DNA from: CAWAXW01 sp963786155
GTDB lineage: Bacteria; Actinomycetota; CADDZG01; WHSQ01
DNA length: 64,000 bases
Reading direction: 5' to 3'
Assembly: GCA_963786155.1 (NCBI GenBank)
Contig: CAWAXW010000006.1
Span: 2,170,001-2,234,000, forward strand
How positions within the stretch are numbered: the stretch's first letter is position 1; every line of letters starts with the position of its first letter. The translations under genes and the position numbers were made by a program. A model generated the notes under the pieces. The model did not search any database. It worked only from the letters and a program-made list of their open reading frames with translations, and was not told the DNA's origin. This document shows positions 17,620-26,752 of the stretch, piece by piece.

Positions 17620-18471
17620 TTAAGCGGTTTGCAAACCTTCGACTTCGTGCGGGGTTGGTGTTGCATGAGCGCCTGCTTCGTCGTGCTCTTCGTCGTGATC
17701 GCCGTGACCGTGGATCCCCTCTGCGATGTAGAAGGCCGTCAGCAGCGTGAAGATGTACGCCTGGATCGTGATGACCAGCATCTCGAAGACGATCAAGGCG
17801 CAGGCCACGACGAACGTGGCAAGGCCAAGCGGAACCGTGGCCGGTTTGATGTTCTCGACCAAGAAGTCATGCGTGAAAAGGAAGAAAATCGTCAGGAGCA
17901 CGTGACCGGCGATCATGTTCGCCAGAAGTCGGATGGCCAGCGTCAAGGGCCGGATAACGAAGACCGAGAACAACTCGATGATCGCCAGCAGAGGCTTGAT
18001 AAAGATCGGCACGCCCGGGGGGAACAGTGTGTCCTTGAAGTAGCGGATGGGTCCCTGCTTCGCGACGCCGACGACGTTGAAGATCAGATAGGTGAGCAGA
18101 GCCAGGAAGATCGGGATCGCCATGCGAGAAGTCGTGGGGAAGTTGATGCCCGGCACGATCTCCAACAGGTTGTTGAAGAAGATGAAGAAGAACACCGTTG
18201 CGAGATATGGAGCGTACTTGACGCCCTGTGGACCGATGATGTCGACGGCAAGTTGGTCGCGGACGAAGAGGTAGCCCGACTCCACGATCGTCTGGCCGCC
18301 CTTCGGGACGATCCGCCTCTTCGCTCCCAGCAGGAAGAACGCCATGCACACGAGGCTGGCGAACATCATGAGCAGCACGACGCGGTTAATCGCGAAGGGG
18401 GTGTCCTTGAACCAGATGTCGTCCCAGAAGAAGAGGTGATTTACGTCGACCTCGATCGCCAGGGGGATCAT
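17620..18471 (-). CDS. atpB: ATP synthase Fo a subunit
   Basis: 283 residues with the five to six spans of subunit a, which forms the proton half-channels. The essential arginine is in LAIRLLANMIAGHVLL, and FFFIFFNNLLEIVPGI, LLTYLIFNVVGVAKQG and VITIQAYIFTLLTAFYIAE match the family. The C-terminus ends in a His/Asp/Glu-rich tail (HGHGDHDEEHDEAG) that may bind metal but is of unknown value. The ATG follows the atpI TAG with no gap. Confidence 0.97.
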   Translation of the reverse strand: MIPLAIEVDVNHLFFWDDIWFKDTPFAINRVVLLMMFASLVCMAFFLLGAKRRIVPKGGQTIVESGYLFVRDQLAVDIIGPQGVKYAPYLATVFFFIFFNNLLEIVPGINFPTTSRMAIPIFLALLTYLIFNVVGVAKQGPIRYFKDTLFPPGVPIFIKPLLAIIELFSVFVIRPLTLAIRLLANMIAGHVLLTIFFLFTHDFLVENIKPATVPLGLATFVVACALIVFEMLVITIQAYIFTLLTAFYIAEGIHGHGDHDEEHDEAGAHATPTPHEVEGLQTA

Positions 18472-18876
18472 CTACACACTCCTCGCTTTGATGGCGCTGA
18501 CGGGGTTCTCGACCTGGTTGTGAGCGCCGGCCGCCTCCCATAGGACAAGTCCCAGGTGACTGCCGACCAGCGTGATTCCGATCACGGGAAAGTAGCCCAC
18601 CTCGAGCGCCCGCAGAACCAGCGCGATGCCGGTGAGGATCAATAGCCCGAACATGTAGGTCGCCATCGCGACGGGCATCAGGAGTAGAGGGTTCTTCTCG
18701 GCCACGCCCCCGATGAGCCTCGCAGAGATGAAGAGGTTGAGCAGGGTCATGCCGAGACCGATGGCGCCGGAAAGAGCCCACTCCGGTCCGCCGGCGATCC
18801 AGAGGGCCGCGATGAGGATGGGGGCGAGCATCAGCCCTCGTCTCGCCATCCGCTTGACCATCTGGAGTTCGATCAC
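18472..18876 (-). CDS. atpI: ATP synthase subunit I-like membrane protein
   Basis: 134 residues with four spans, beginning VKRMARRGLMLAPILIAALW. Its place directly before atpB and its size fit the AtpI group, which helps c-ring assembly or Mg2+ handling in some bacteria. Sequence conservation in this group is low, so position is half of the evidence. GTG start one base after the upstream stop; coupled to atpB by TAGATG. Confidence 0.8.
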   Translation of the reverse strand: MIELQMVKRMARRGLMLAPILIAALWIAGGPEWALSGAIGLGMTLLNLFISARLIGGVAEKNPLLLMPVAMATYMFGLLILTGIALVLRALEVGYFPVIGITLVGSHLGLVLWEAAGAHNQVENPVSAIKARSV

Positions 18877-18877
18877 G

Positions 18878-19159
18878 CTATTGCTCCCGGTCTTGATCCA
18901 GTTGTTTAGGACCTTGATCCATTTGTTTGCGCCCCTGATCCATTGACAGAGTCTTGTAATACACGTGCAAGGTGCCGCCGACCCAACCGATCACCGAGCC
19001 AACGACCTGACCCCAGGGCTCGGTCCCGAGCCATTCGTCCACGAGCCAACCCACGAGCAAGAAGAGGACGACCGCCCCGACGAACTCGAAGGCCAGCGAC
19101 ATCCCCCGCGCTAGCTCAGGGGCGTTCCTCCCGAACTGACTTTGGGGCCGTTCGCTCAC
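18878..19159 (-). CDS. AtpZ/AtpI-family small membrane protein
   Basis: 93 residues: a polar head, two spans (GMSLAFEFVGAVVLFLLVGW and WGQVVGSVIGWVGGTLHVYY) with the DEWLGTEPW loop typical of the AtpZ/Fo-F1 subunit family, encoded first in the atp operon. The start is the GTG at 19159, with AAGGTGG about seven bases upstream; an in-frame ATG at 19237 would add a cysteine-containing piece unlike the family. The C-terminal tail consists of three 7-residue repeats, MDQGRKQ, MDQGPKQ and LDQDREQ, with matching tandem repeats in the DNA. AtpZ is thought to aid Mg2+/Ca2+ handling for the synthase; here that is inference. Confidence 0.8.
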   Translation of the reverse strand: MSERPQSQFGRNAPELARGMSLAFEFVGAVVLFLLVGWLVDEWLGTEPWGQVVGSVIGWVGGTLHVYYKTLSMDQGRKQMDQGPKQLDQDREQ

Positions 19160-19185
19160 CGTCGAGCCACCTTTCTGCGGCGCAC

Positions 19186-19226
19186 ACCCTACCGTGCCGA
19201 CCCCGCTTGTGAATTCTTTCACAAGC
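19186..19226 (-). promoter_or_regulatory. candidate promoter and operator palindrome of the atp operon
   Basis: Reading the minus strand, TTCACA (19213-19208) and TAGGGT (19191-19186) stand 16 bases apart, a reasonable -35/-10 pair about 27 bases before the atpZ start. The -35 box is one half of a palindrome at 19205-19226: nine-base arms GCTTGTGAA and TTCACAAGC around four bases. A regulator bound there would cover the -35 box. A stem-loop ending wecA transcripts is the alternative; no U tract follows. Inference from pattern only. Confidence 0.4.
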
Positions 19227-19273
19227 TCTCCGATCAAGCAAACGCGGCCCGTGGCATGGCCGTCCAGGTGTTC

Positions 19274-20377
19274 CTAGGAGTGGAGGCGGTCTTGGACTGC
19301 CTTTGTCAGCACTGGGAACAGGGTGTAGAGGACTATCGCTCCTACCGCTATCGGCAGACCTAGGAGGATCTCTCTTCGTTCTAGGAAGGTGAAGGCCAGG
19401 GCCGCGCCGCCGGCCAGCGCGGACCAGACGTACATCACCACCACGGTTTGGCGGTGGCCGTGGCCCAGGTCCATCAAGCGGTGATGCAGGTGCTCCTTGT
19501 CGGCGTGAAAGATATTCCTGCGTTTTCGGGATCGGCGTACGACGGCGAGCAGGATGTCGGCGATCGGTATCAGGAGCACCGACAGAGGGATCAGTAGCGG
19601 GAAGAAGACCAGCAGCACCTGGGCCCTCGTCGGAGTAAGTGATCCCGGCGCGCTGCTCACGCCCACAACGGTGGCGGCGCCGAGCACGAGTCCAAGCAGC
19701 ATGCTGCCCGAATCGCCCATGAAGATGCTCGCCGGGTGGAAGTTGAATCGCAGGAACGCGAGCGTCGCACCTACCAGGATGATCGTCACCAACGGCGCGG
19801 TAAGCGTGAGCGCCCCGTCGTAATTGAACGTGTAGACGAACGTCGCCGCCGCGGCGATGGCGACGATGCCGGCGGCCAGTCCATCGAGCCCATCGATCAG
19901 ATTCACTGCGTTGATCATCATGACGATCCAGGTGACGGTCACGAGCACCGAGAGGTCGTCGCTGAGATAGATGAGGTCACCATTCGGCAGCAGGAGGAAC
20001 TGCCATTTGACTCCGGCAAGGAACATCAAGCCGGCGGCAAGAAGTTGACCCGCCAGCTTCGGCCCTGCCGGGAGAGGCCGGAAATCGTCGATCACGCCCA
20101 GGACCAGGATCACGGCGGCCCCCAAAGCGATCCCGAGTATCTCGGAGGACTGCGTGAACGTGTCCTCGAACTCCGGCATCAGCATCGCCAGGACCCCCGC
20201 CCCCAGGATCCCCAGATAGATGGCGAGACCCCCCAGAGTCGGGGTCGGGAAGGCATGCACCTTCCGATCGCTGGGCTCGTCTATAGCCCCGATACGACGC
20301 GCCCCCCACCGCACGACGGGAGTGGCGAGGTACGTGAGCACGAACGCCGCCATCCCGACGAGCATGTAGGGAGCCAA
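19274..20377 (-). CDS. wecA: undecaprenyl-phosphate GlcNAc-1-phosphate transferase (WecA/MraY family)
   Basis: 367 residues, about eleven spans. It moves a sugar-1-phosphate from a UDP-sugar to undecaprenyl phosphate on the cytoplasmic face, starting teichoic-acid, arabinogalactan or O-antigen-like glycans. The catalytic aspartates are in GVIDDFRPL and AVNLIDGLDGLAAG, with FMGDSGSMLLG and the HLHHRLMDLG histidine loop that marks the WecA rather than the MraY branch. The start is a TTG at 20377 or the ATG at 20365; neither has a strong ribosome site. Position upstream of the atp operon is normal for actinobacteria. Confidence 0.9.
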   Translation of the reverse strand: MAPYMLVGMAAFVLTYLATPVVRWGARRIGAIDEPSDRKVHAFPTPTLGGLAIYLGILGAGVLAMLMPEFEDTFTQSSEILGIALGAAVILVLGVIDDFRPLPAGPKLAGQLLAAGLMFLAGVKWQFLLLPNGDLIYLSDDLSVLVTVTWIVMMINAVNLIDGLDGLAAGIVAIAAAATFVYTFNYDGALTLTAPLVTIILVGATLAFLRFNFHPASIFMGDSGSMLLGLVLGAATVVGVSSAPGSLTPTRAQVLLVFFPLLIPLSVLLIPIADILLAVVRRSRKRRNIFHADKEHLHHRLMDLGHGHRQTVVVMYVWSALAGGAALAFTFLERREILLGLPIAVGAIVLYTLFPVLTKAVQDRLHS

Positions 20378-20392
20378 GTTACGAGATCACTT

Positions 20393-21658
20393 CTATGCGA
20401 CGTCCGGGTAGGGCCGGAAGCGTTCGGTTAGGGCGAGGACCTGCTTCGAGATCTCTTGCTTGGCGGCCGGTGAGTCCTCTTTGAGGGCTCGGGCGATGAG
20501 GCGTCCTACTTCCTTCACTTGTTCTGCCTTCATGCCGCAGGTGGTGATCGCCGGCGTTCCCACTCGGATGCCGGACGCGATAAAGGGCTTCTCAGGGTCG
20601 TAGGGGATCGCGTTCTTGTTGACGGTTATCCCGACCTCGTCGAGCCTCGGCTCGGCCAGCTTGCCGGTCAGTCCGATCGGTTGGAGATCGACCAGCATCA
20701 GGTGGTTGTCGGTGCCCCCCGACACGATCCGCAAGCCCTCCTCGGTCAAGGTCTCTGCCAGCGTCCGAGCATTCTCGACGACCTGCTCGGCATAAGCCCG
20801 GAATTCGTCCGAAGCAGCTTCCGTGAAGGCGACGGCCTTAGCCGCAATCGAGTGCATCATCGGGCCGCCCTGCCATCCGGGGAACACGCTCTTGTCGATC
20901 GCCTTCGCGTGCTCCTCGCGGCACATGATCATCGCCCCGCGCGGCCCCCGGAGGGTCTTGTGGGTCGTGGCCGTCACGACGTCGGCGAACTCAACGGGAT
21001 TCGGATGCGCACCGCCGGCGACCAGTCCGATGAAATGAGCCGCGTCGACCAGGAAGATCGCGCCGACCTCGTCCGCGATCGACCGGAAGGCCGCGAAGTC
21101 CCAGTGGCGCGAGTAGGCCGTGGCTCCCGCGACGATCATCTTGGGGCGCTCGCGCAGTGCGATGTCCCGCACCTCGTCCATGTCGATCAACTCGTCCTCT
21201 TTGCGGACGCGGTAGCTGACGATCTTGAACATCTTCCCGGTGAAGTTGACCGGGGAGCCGTGGGTGAGGTGGCCGCCGTGCGCCAGCTCCATCCCCATGA
21301 AAGTGTCGCCCGGCTCGAGGAACGCAAAGTAGGCAGCGGCGTTTGCCTGGGCCCCCGCGTGGGGCTGCACGTTTACGTGCTCGGCTCCGAACAGCGCCTT
21401 GGCGCGCTCGATGGCCAGCTCCTCTGCCACGTCGACGAACTCGCATCCACCGTAGTAGCGCCGGCCGGGATAGCCCTCGGCGTACTTGTTGGTGAGAGGA
21501 GTACCCAAGGCTGCCAACACGGCCGGTGAGGAGAAGTTCTCCGACGCGATCAGCTCGATCTTCGTGTTCTGGCGGTGGACCTCTTTCATCACGGTCTCGG
21601 CCAGCTCTGGATCGACCTTCTCGACCGCCGCCCAGTCCGCCCATCCGGGGTTACTCAT
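20393..21658 (-). CDS. glyA: serine hydroxymethyltransferase
   Basis: 421 residues; PLP enzyme that interconverts serine and glycine while loading one-carbon units on tetrahydrofolate. Present are LIASENFSSPAVLAALG, KYAEGYPGRRYYGGCEFVD, the PLP lysine in VVTATTHKTLRGPRGAMI and SGIRVGTPAITTCGMK. Length is normal. ATG follows the rpiB TAG without a gap (TAGATG), so the two are translated in step. Confidence 0.98.
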   Translation of the reverse strand: MSNPGWADWAAVEKVDPELAETVMKEVHRQNTKIELIASENFSSPAVLAALGTPLTNKYAEGYPGRRYYGGCEFVDVAEELAIERAKALFGAEHVNVQPHAGAQANAAAYFAFLEPGDTFMGMELAHGGHLTHGSPVNFTGKMFKIVSYRVRKEDELIDMDEVRDIALRERPKMIVAGATAYSRHWDFAAFRSIADEVGAIFLVDAAHFIGLVAGGAHPNPVEFADVVTATTHKTLRGPRGAMIMCREEHAKAIDKSVFPGWQGGPMMHSIAAKAVAFTEAASDEFRAYAEQVVENARTLAETLTEEGLRIVSGGTDNHLMLVDLQPIGLTGKLAEPRLDEVGITVNKNAIPYDPEKPFIASGIRVGTPAITTCGMKAEQVKEVGRLIARALKEDSPAAKQEISKQVLALTERFRPYPDVA

Positions 21659-22108
21659 CTAGTTGCACTCCTCTTCCTCGATGCCTGCGATCTGATCGAT
21701 CCGGCGTTGGTGGCGGCCCCCGTCGAACGGGGTCGTTAGGAACACGTCCACTATTGCCGTGGCGTACTCGGCTGCGACGATCCGGCCCCCCAGGGCAAGG
21801 ACGTTCGCATCGTTGTGGCTCCGGGCAAGCCGGGCCGTGTACTCATCGTGGCACAAGGCAGCCCGGATGCCGTGCACTTTGTTGGCCGCGATCTGCTCGC
21901 CTTGGCCGCTTCCCCCCATGACGATCCCGAAATCGGCCTCGCCCGCGACCACCGAACGAGCGACCGCAGCGCAGAATGCGGGATAGTCGACCGAGCTCTC
22001 GGAATCCGTCCCATGGTCGACGACCTCGTGACCACGATCTATCAGGAACTTGGCCAAAGCGGTCTTCAACAGGTATCCGGCGTGGTCGGCGCCGAGGGCG
22101 ATCTTCAC
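21659..22108 (-). CDS. rpiB: ribose-5-phosphate isomerase B
   Basis: 149 residues of the RpiB/LacAB family, interconverting ribose 5-phosphate and ribulose 5-phosphate. The family's GADHAGYLLK, GTDSESSVDYPAF, GIVMGGSGQGEQIAANKVHG, CHDEYTARLARSHNDANV and LGGRIV are present. In the CxGxG position seen in many RpiB (catalytic Cys) this protein has GGSGQG, i.e. Ser where actinobacterial forms also use a different base, usually Glu (EQ present). GTG start. Coupled to glyA. Confidence 0.92.
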   Translation of the reverse strand: MKIALGADHAGYLLKTALAKFLIDRGHEVVDHGTDSESSVDYPAFCAAVARSVVAGEADFGIVMGGSGQGEQIAANKVHGIRAALCHDEYTARLARSHNDANVLALGGRIVAAEYATAIVDVFLTTPFDGGRHQRRIDQIAGIEEEECN

Positions 22109-22142
22109 CTAGGCATCCTATCGAGGGGGCCCGACCGGCTCC

Positions 22143-22664
22143 TTATTTCGCGGCTTCGCACAGAGCGTCGACGAGGACCCGGATGCCGGCGTCCAATTCC
22201 CCGACGCACCTCTCGTATGCGGTGTAGGGGAGGCCCATCGGATCGTCCACATCGAGAGCCCGACGGGGGGCGGGGCGAGTCGAGGCAAGGACGTCCTCGA
22301 TGCCACGACCTTCACCCGGGTACTCGAGCTCGGAGAGCTCCTTCATCAGGAACGTCTTGGCACGAGCCGCGGGGTCCAGCTTCTCGATCTCTCGCAGGTG
22401 CACGCTTGTCATCGCGATCACGATGTCGGCGTGACCGAGGTCGTCCGACGTGAGCTCGCGCGAGCGATGTTGGGACAGATCGCCTCCGAGAGCGCGCACG
22501 GCATCAACGGCCCCGGCGGTCGCAGAGCTCCCGGCCGTGCCCCATGTCCCGGCCGAGGCCAGCTCGATCCCGCCACACCCGCGCTCCGCCAGGCGATGGC
22601 GCATCAGCGCCTCGGCCATCGGCGACCTACACAGATTGCCCGTGCAAACGAACAGCACTCTCAT
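22143..22664 (-). CDS. low-molecular-weight protein-tyrosine phosphatase family protein
   Basis: 173 residues. The P-loop is VCTGNLCRSPMAEAL, the CX5R(S/T) motif with the nucleophile Cys near residue 8, and the general-acid loop is DVDDPMGLPYTAYE with the DP pair. This family dephosphorylates tyrosine on proteins or, in a branch, reduces arsenate; the middle ALGGDLSQHRSREL follows the phosphatase branch. Its place next to rpiB, tsaC and prmC is common in actinobacteria. ATG at 22664, after an N-terminally unrelated open stretch. Substrate unknown. Confidence 0.88.
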   Translation of the reverse strand: MRVLFVCTGNLCRSPMAEALMRHRLAERGCGGIELASAGTWGTAGSSATAGAVDAVRALGGDLSQHRSRELTSDDLGHADIVIAMTSVHLREIEKLDPAARAKTFLMKELSELEYPGEGRGIEDVLASTRPAPRRALDVDDPMGLPYTAYERCVGELDAGIRVLVDALCEAAK

Positions 22665-22723
22665 GCGAGGGAGTCTAGGGAACCAAGCCCCACCCCGAAC
22701 CTTTGCCCCATTAGGGTGGCCGC

Positions 22724-24220
22724 ATGAGCGGCGCGTGGGATGCATTGCTGGGGCGCATGCACGACCTCGCGGACATCGGCGGGGCGTCTGCATTGCTGGG
22801 CTGGGACCAGACAGTGAACCTCCCCGACCGAGGAGCCGCGGGCCGAGCCCGGCAGCTCGCGACTATCGGGGCGATCTATCACGAGCGGCTCACCGATCCC
22901 GAGGTCGGACGTCTCCTCGACGACTTGAAGGACGACGAGTCGCTGGAGCAGTGGCAGACGGCATGCATTCGCATCCTCAAGCGCGATTACGACAAGGCCA
23001 CGAAGCTGCCGGAGGAGCTGGTACGTCAGCTCGCCGAATCGACCGGGATCGCCTATCACGTGTGGGTCGACTCGCGGCCCAAGTCCGACTTCGCCACGCT
23101 CAAGCCACATCTCGAAACGGTCGTCGAGCTGAAGAAGAAGTACGCCGACGCGATCGGGTGGGAGCGCGAGCGTTATGACGCGCTCCTCGACGACTACGAA
23201 CCCAACATGACCGCGGCCGAGCTAGAACAGGTCTTCGGCGAGCTCGTCGCAGGGCTGGCCCCGATCACGGATGCCGTGTTCGGCGTTACGCGCGATAAGC
23301 CGGAATGGCTGAGCGCTGAGTCACCTCCGGCGGACCAGCTCGAGTTCTGTAAGTGGCTGGTCGCCCACATCGGGTTCGAGTTCGAGGGCGGGAGGGTCGA
23401 CGAGACCCCTCACCCGTTCTCCATAACGATCGGGCCGGGCGACGTCCGCCAGACGACCCGAACGAATCCGAACTACCTATTGGGATCCATCTACGCATCC
23501 ATGCACGAGAGTGGACACGCTCTTTACGAGCAAGGCATTCCGATCGACTGGGTGGACAAGCCCGTGGGCGGACAACCCTCACTGGGGATGCACGAATCGC
23601 AGTCGCGTATGTGGGAGAACCAGGTTGGGCGCAGCCGTGAGTTCACGGATTGGCTGCTGCCGCATCTCAAGGAGCGATTCCCGGGCCTCGGGATGCTGAC
23701 CCCCGACGATTTCTATAGGGGCGTGAACCACTCGGAGCGTTCCCTGATCCGCGTCGAGGCCGACGAGCTCACCTACAACCTCCACGTCGCTCTTCGGTTC
23801 GAGCTGGAGGCCGGCCTCTACCGCGACGACATCGCCGTCGCCGACCTGCCGGAGATATGGAACGAGAAGATGGAGAGCTACGTTGGCATCCGTCCGCCCA
23901 ACGACTCCGACGGCGTGATGCAGGACATGCATTGGGCCATTGGGCACCACGGTTACTTCCCGACCTACACGCTCGGGAATCTCTATTCCGCGGCGTTCTT
24001 TGCTAAGGCGAGCGAGGACCTGGGAGGCCTGAGCGAGGACCTGCGCGCGGGCGATGGGTCGCGTCTTCTCGGTTGGCTACGGGAGAAGATCCACTCACAG
24101 GGCTATCTCTACGATTCGAAGGAACTGGCGAAGCGCATCCTCGGTGAGCCCGTCGGCGCGAAGCCATTGTTGGACTACCTCCGCAAGAAGTACGGCGAGC
24201 TCTACGAGCTCAGTATCTGA
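22724..24220 (+). CDS. M32 family metallocarboxypeptidase
   Basis: 498 residues, the size of carboxypeptidase Taq. The zinc motif is HESGH in SIYASMHESGHALYEQG, with the third ligand in GMHESQSRMWENQVGRS; HPFSITIGPGDVRQTTR and YNLHVALRFELEAGL are further M32 marks. These cytoplasmic enzymes trim C-terminal residues from peptides. It is the only plus-strand gene for kilobases and its last 19 bases overlap tsaC convergently. The frame is intact although the neighbouring minus-strand genes carry many frameshifts. Confidence 0.95.
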   Translation: MSGAWDALLGRMHDLADIGGASALLGWDQTVNLPDRGAAGRARQLATIGAIYHERLTDPEVGRLLDDLKDDESLEQWQTACIRILKRDYDKATKLPEELVRQLAESTGIAYHVWVDSRPKSDFATLKPHLETVVELKKKYADAIGWERERYDALLDDYEPNMTAAELEQVFGELVAGLAPITDAVFGVTRDKPEWLSAESPPADQLEFCKWLVAHIGFEFEGGRVDETPHPFSITIGPGDVRQTTRTNPNYLLGSIYASMHESGHALYEQGIPIDWVDKPVGGQPSLGMHESQSRMWENQVGRSREFTDWLLPHLKERFPGLGMLTPDDFYRGVNHSERSLIRVEADELTYNLHVALRFELEAGLYRDDIAVADLPEIWNEKMESYVGIRPPNDSDGVMQDMHWAIGHHGYFPTYTLGNLYSAAFFAKASEDLGGLSEDLRAGDGSRLLGWLREKIHSQGYLYDSKELAKRILGEPVGAKPLLDYLRKKYGELYELSI

Positions 24221-24783
24221 GCGATCTCCGCAGCGCCGATCTCGCCCTCCCTCAACACTTTTACCTCGCCGACTAACGACACCACGGTGGACGCTCGCCC
24301 AGCGCAAGCACCCCCATCGATGTAGACCTCCACCAAGTCACCGAGTTGCTTGCGGGCCTCGGCCACGGAATGACTCTCGCGTTCTCCGGAACGATTCGCG
24401 CTCGAGACCGCGAGAGGGCCGGTCTGGGACAGCAACTCTCGCGCGATCGGATGCGCCGGAACGCGCACTGCGACAGTGTCCAACGCGTCGCCCCCCAGGT
24501 CGATGTCGAATCCATCTGCCCTTGGCAGCACGAGCGTAAGGGGGCCGGGCCACATCGACGTCGCCACCTTGCCCGCAGCCTCATCGAAATTGGCGATCGA
24601 GCGCAGGTCCGCCAGGCTTGCCCCCAGCACAGGGATGGGCTTGTGCTCGGGGCGCCCCTTCGCTTTCATGAGCGCGGCCACAGCGCCGTCGACAGCCGGA
24701 TCGGCCGCGATCCCATAGACGGTGTCGGTGGGCATGACGATCAACCCTCCCGCCCGCAGGACGGCAATGGCCTTGTCGCTCAT
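24202..24783 (-). CDS. tsaC: L-threonylcarbamoyladenylate synthase (Sua5/YrdC/YwlC)
   Basis: 193 residues making threonylcarbamoyl-AMP from threonine, bicarbonate and ATP, the first step of t6A37 in tRNAs. Residues GGLIVMPTDTVYGIAADP, MKAKGRPEHKPIPVL, WPGPLTLVLPR, VAVRVPAHPIARELL and SSANRSGE are the YrdC signature. No Sua5 C-terminal domain, so it is the short form. ATG overlaps the prmC stop (ATGA). TrmO at 49.5 kb would methylate the t6A made here. Confidence 0.93.
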   Translation of the reverse strand: MSDKAIAVLRAGGLIVMPTDTVYGIAADPAVDGAVAALMKAKGRPEHKPIPVLGASLADLRSIANFDEAAGKVATSMWPGPLTLVLPRADGFDIDLGGDALDTVAVRVPAHPIARELLSQTGPLAVSSANRSGERESHSVAEARKQLGDLVEVYIDGGACAGRASTVVSLVGEVKVLREGEIGAAEIAQILSS

Positions 24784-25615
24784 CCCGTCCAAAGCGCGAT
24801 CGCGATCCGGTCTCGATCGTTCAAGTCCTTCCCTATCGAGATGTCTCGATAGCCGAAGCCCGCCAGCGCTCGCCTCACCTCGTCGCCCTGGTCCTCCCCT
24901 ATCTCCAGCACGAGCGAGCCTCCGGGCTTCAGCCACGAGCGAGCTTCGTCGGCGATGCGCCCGATGACGGTTCGTCCTCCCTGGTCTGCGAAAAGCGCTT
25001 CTTTTGGCTCGTGCTCGACCACGTCGGTGGGCAATCGATGGCGATGCGACCACGAAACGTAGGGCGGGTTGGACACGACGACGTCGATCCTCCCGTTGCA
25101 GCTCCTCGGGAAGGGAGATCGAAGAGGTCCCCCTCCAGCACTTCGAGGTGCGCGGATAACCGCTGCGCATTCGTGACCGCCCAATGCAAAGCGCTTGGAG
25201 ATGCTTCCGTGGCGATCACTCGCGCGTCGGGGCGCTCGTGGCAGACCGATAGAGCTATCGCTCCCGAACCCGTGCCGATATCGACCAGGAGTCCCTCCTG
25301 AGGCAGTGCGTTCATCGCGCTTTCGACCACCAACTCGGTCTCGGGCCGTGGGATGAAGACGCCCGGCCCAACGGCGATCTCGAGGTGCCGGAAACCGGCT
25401 ACCCCCGTCACGTACTGAAGCGGCTCCCCTCCCAGGCGGCGGCGAGTGAGGTACAAGGAGGCGACTTCGTCCGTCTCTTCGATCTCGGGGTCTTGCGCGA
25501 TCAACTCGTCGGGGGCCAGGCGCGTCGCGGCGGCAAGTAGCCAGCGAGCTTCGGAGGCTGCAACCGAGGATTCGAAGCCGCCCTCCTGCAACATCTCCTG
25601 CAATCGGCGCAGCAT
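24780..25615 (-). CDS. prmC: peptide chain release factor N5-glutamine methyltransferase (two frameshifts)
   Basis: PrmC methylates the Gln of the GGQ motif of release factors. The N-terminal helical domain (LRRLQEMLQEGGFESSVAAS, EPLQYVTGVAGFRHLEIAV) is followed by VFIPRPETELVVE, the SAM loop VDIGTGSGAIALSV and, after repair, the catalytic NPPY. The frame breaks near 25120 and 25089; deleting one G before ATC at each yields LPEELQREIDVVVSNPPY, as the family has. The C-terminus (LVLEIGEDQGDEVRRALAGF) is normal. The start is taken at the ATG at 25615; it directly follows prfA, its substrate. Confidence 0.93.
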
Positions 25616-25629
25616 CGATCGTGCGGTCG

Positions 25630-26709
25630 TCAGGGCGCGCCCGCCTCCCCCAGTGGACGCAACTCCTGGGAGAGCGCATCGATCATGTCGTCGAGGTCGC
25701 CCTCGAGGATCTCTGCTAACCGGTGCACGGTGTACCCGATCCGGTGATCCGTGACGCGGTTCTCGTGGAAGTTGTAGGTGCGAATGCGTTCGGAGCGATC
25801 GGCGGTTCTCACCTGAGCCCGCCGCTCCTCTGCGAGCGCCTTCTGCTGCTCTTCTTGTTTCACCTGCAGGAGGCGAGCTCGCAGGATCTTCATCGCCTTC
25901 GACCTTGTTCTGGAGTTGGGACTTCTCGTCTTGACAGGCAACCTCGATCCCGGTGGGGAGATGCTTTATGCGAACGGCCGAGTCGGTCGTGTTCACGGAC
26001 TGGCCCCCCGGCCCCGACGAGCGGTAGACGTCGATGCGGAGATCCTTCTCGTCGATCTCGACTTCGACCTCCTCGGCCTCGGGCAGGACGTTGACCGCCG
26101 CGGCGGAAGTGTGGATGCGGCCACTCGATTCGGTCACCGGAACGCGCTGGACGCGGTGAACGCCTGCTTCGTACTTGAGCCGGGAGTAGGCGCCTTTTCC
26201 CTTGATCTCGAGCGTTCACATCCTTTATGCCGCCGACGCCCGTCTCGTTCGACCGTCAGGACCTCGGTCTTCCACCGACGTCCCTCGGCATAGCGGGTGT
26301 ACATGCGCATCAGTTCCGCCGCGAAGAGACCCGCCTCGTCGCCACCGGCCCCCGCCCGGATCTCCATGATCACGTCGCGCTCGTCGTTCGGAGTCCTTCG
26401 GCGTGAGGAAGGTCACGAGTTGAGCCTGCAGAACGTCTCCAGCTTCGCCTTTTGGGTTGTGATCTCTTCCTGAAGGTAGTCGCGCTCGTCCGCCGAGGCC
26501 TCATCGAGCATCCCCTTGGCTTCCTCGAGGTCGCCGCGTCACCGAACGATAGGCCCGCCAGGCTTCCACGACGGGCTTGAGCTCGGAGTGCTCCTTACCG
26601 AGCGCCTTGAGATCGTCGGGCCGCGACGCAACCGCGGATCGGAAAGCTGACGCTCGATCTCCTCGAAGCGCACTTCCATCTCTTTGAGCTGGTTCTCGGG
26701 CAATGCCAT
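25630..26709 (-). CDS. prfA: peptide chain release factor 1 (multiple frameshifts)
   Basis: RF1 reads UAA/UAG and releases the peptide. Pieces in order: LPENQLKEMEVRFEEIERQL, then SRPDDLKALGKEHSELKPVV, LEEAKGMLDEASADERDYLQ, VIMEIRAGAGGDEAGLFAAE, ELMRMYTRYAEGRRWKTEVL, GKGAYSRLKYE, VHRVQRVPVTESSGRIHTSA, the catalytic SSGPGGQSVNTTDSAVRI, and the C-terminal AEERRAQVRTADRSERIRTY. All belong to one RF1-length chain of about 355 residues but fall in three frames, with breaks near 26637, 26539, 26435, 26389, 26240, 26210 and 25900. An essential gene cannot be this damaged, so these are read as sequence errors. The stop-codon-reading loop (usually PxT) lies in VPVTES... and is intact. Confidence 0.9.
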
Positions 26710-26752
26710 AGCTACATTGTGAACCCTCGCCGAGAGCCGCTAGGCGATTGCG

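Noticed and set aside
25630..26709. Programmed frameshift in a release factor gene
   Set aside because: The known case is RF2 with one in-frame UGA near codon 26; here RF1 has about seven breaks spread along its length, matching errors seen in unrelated genes.
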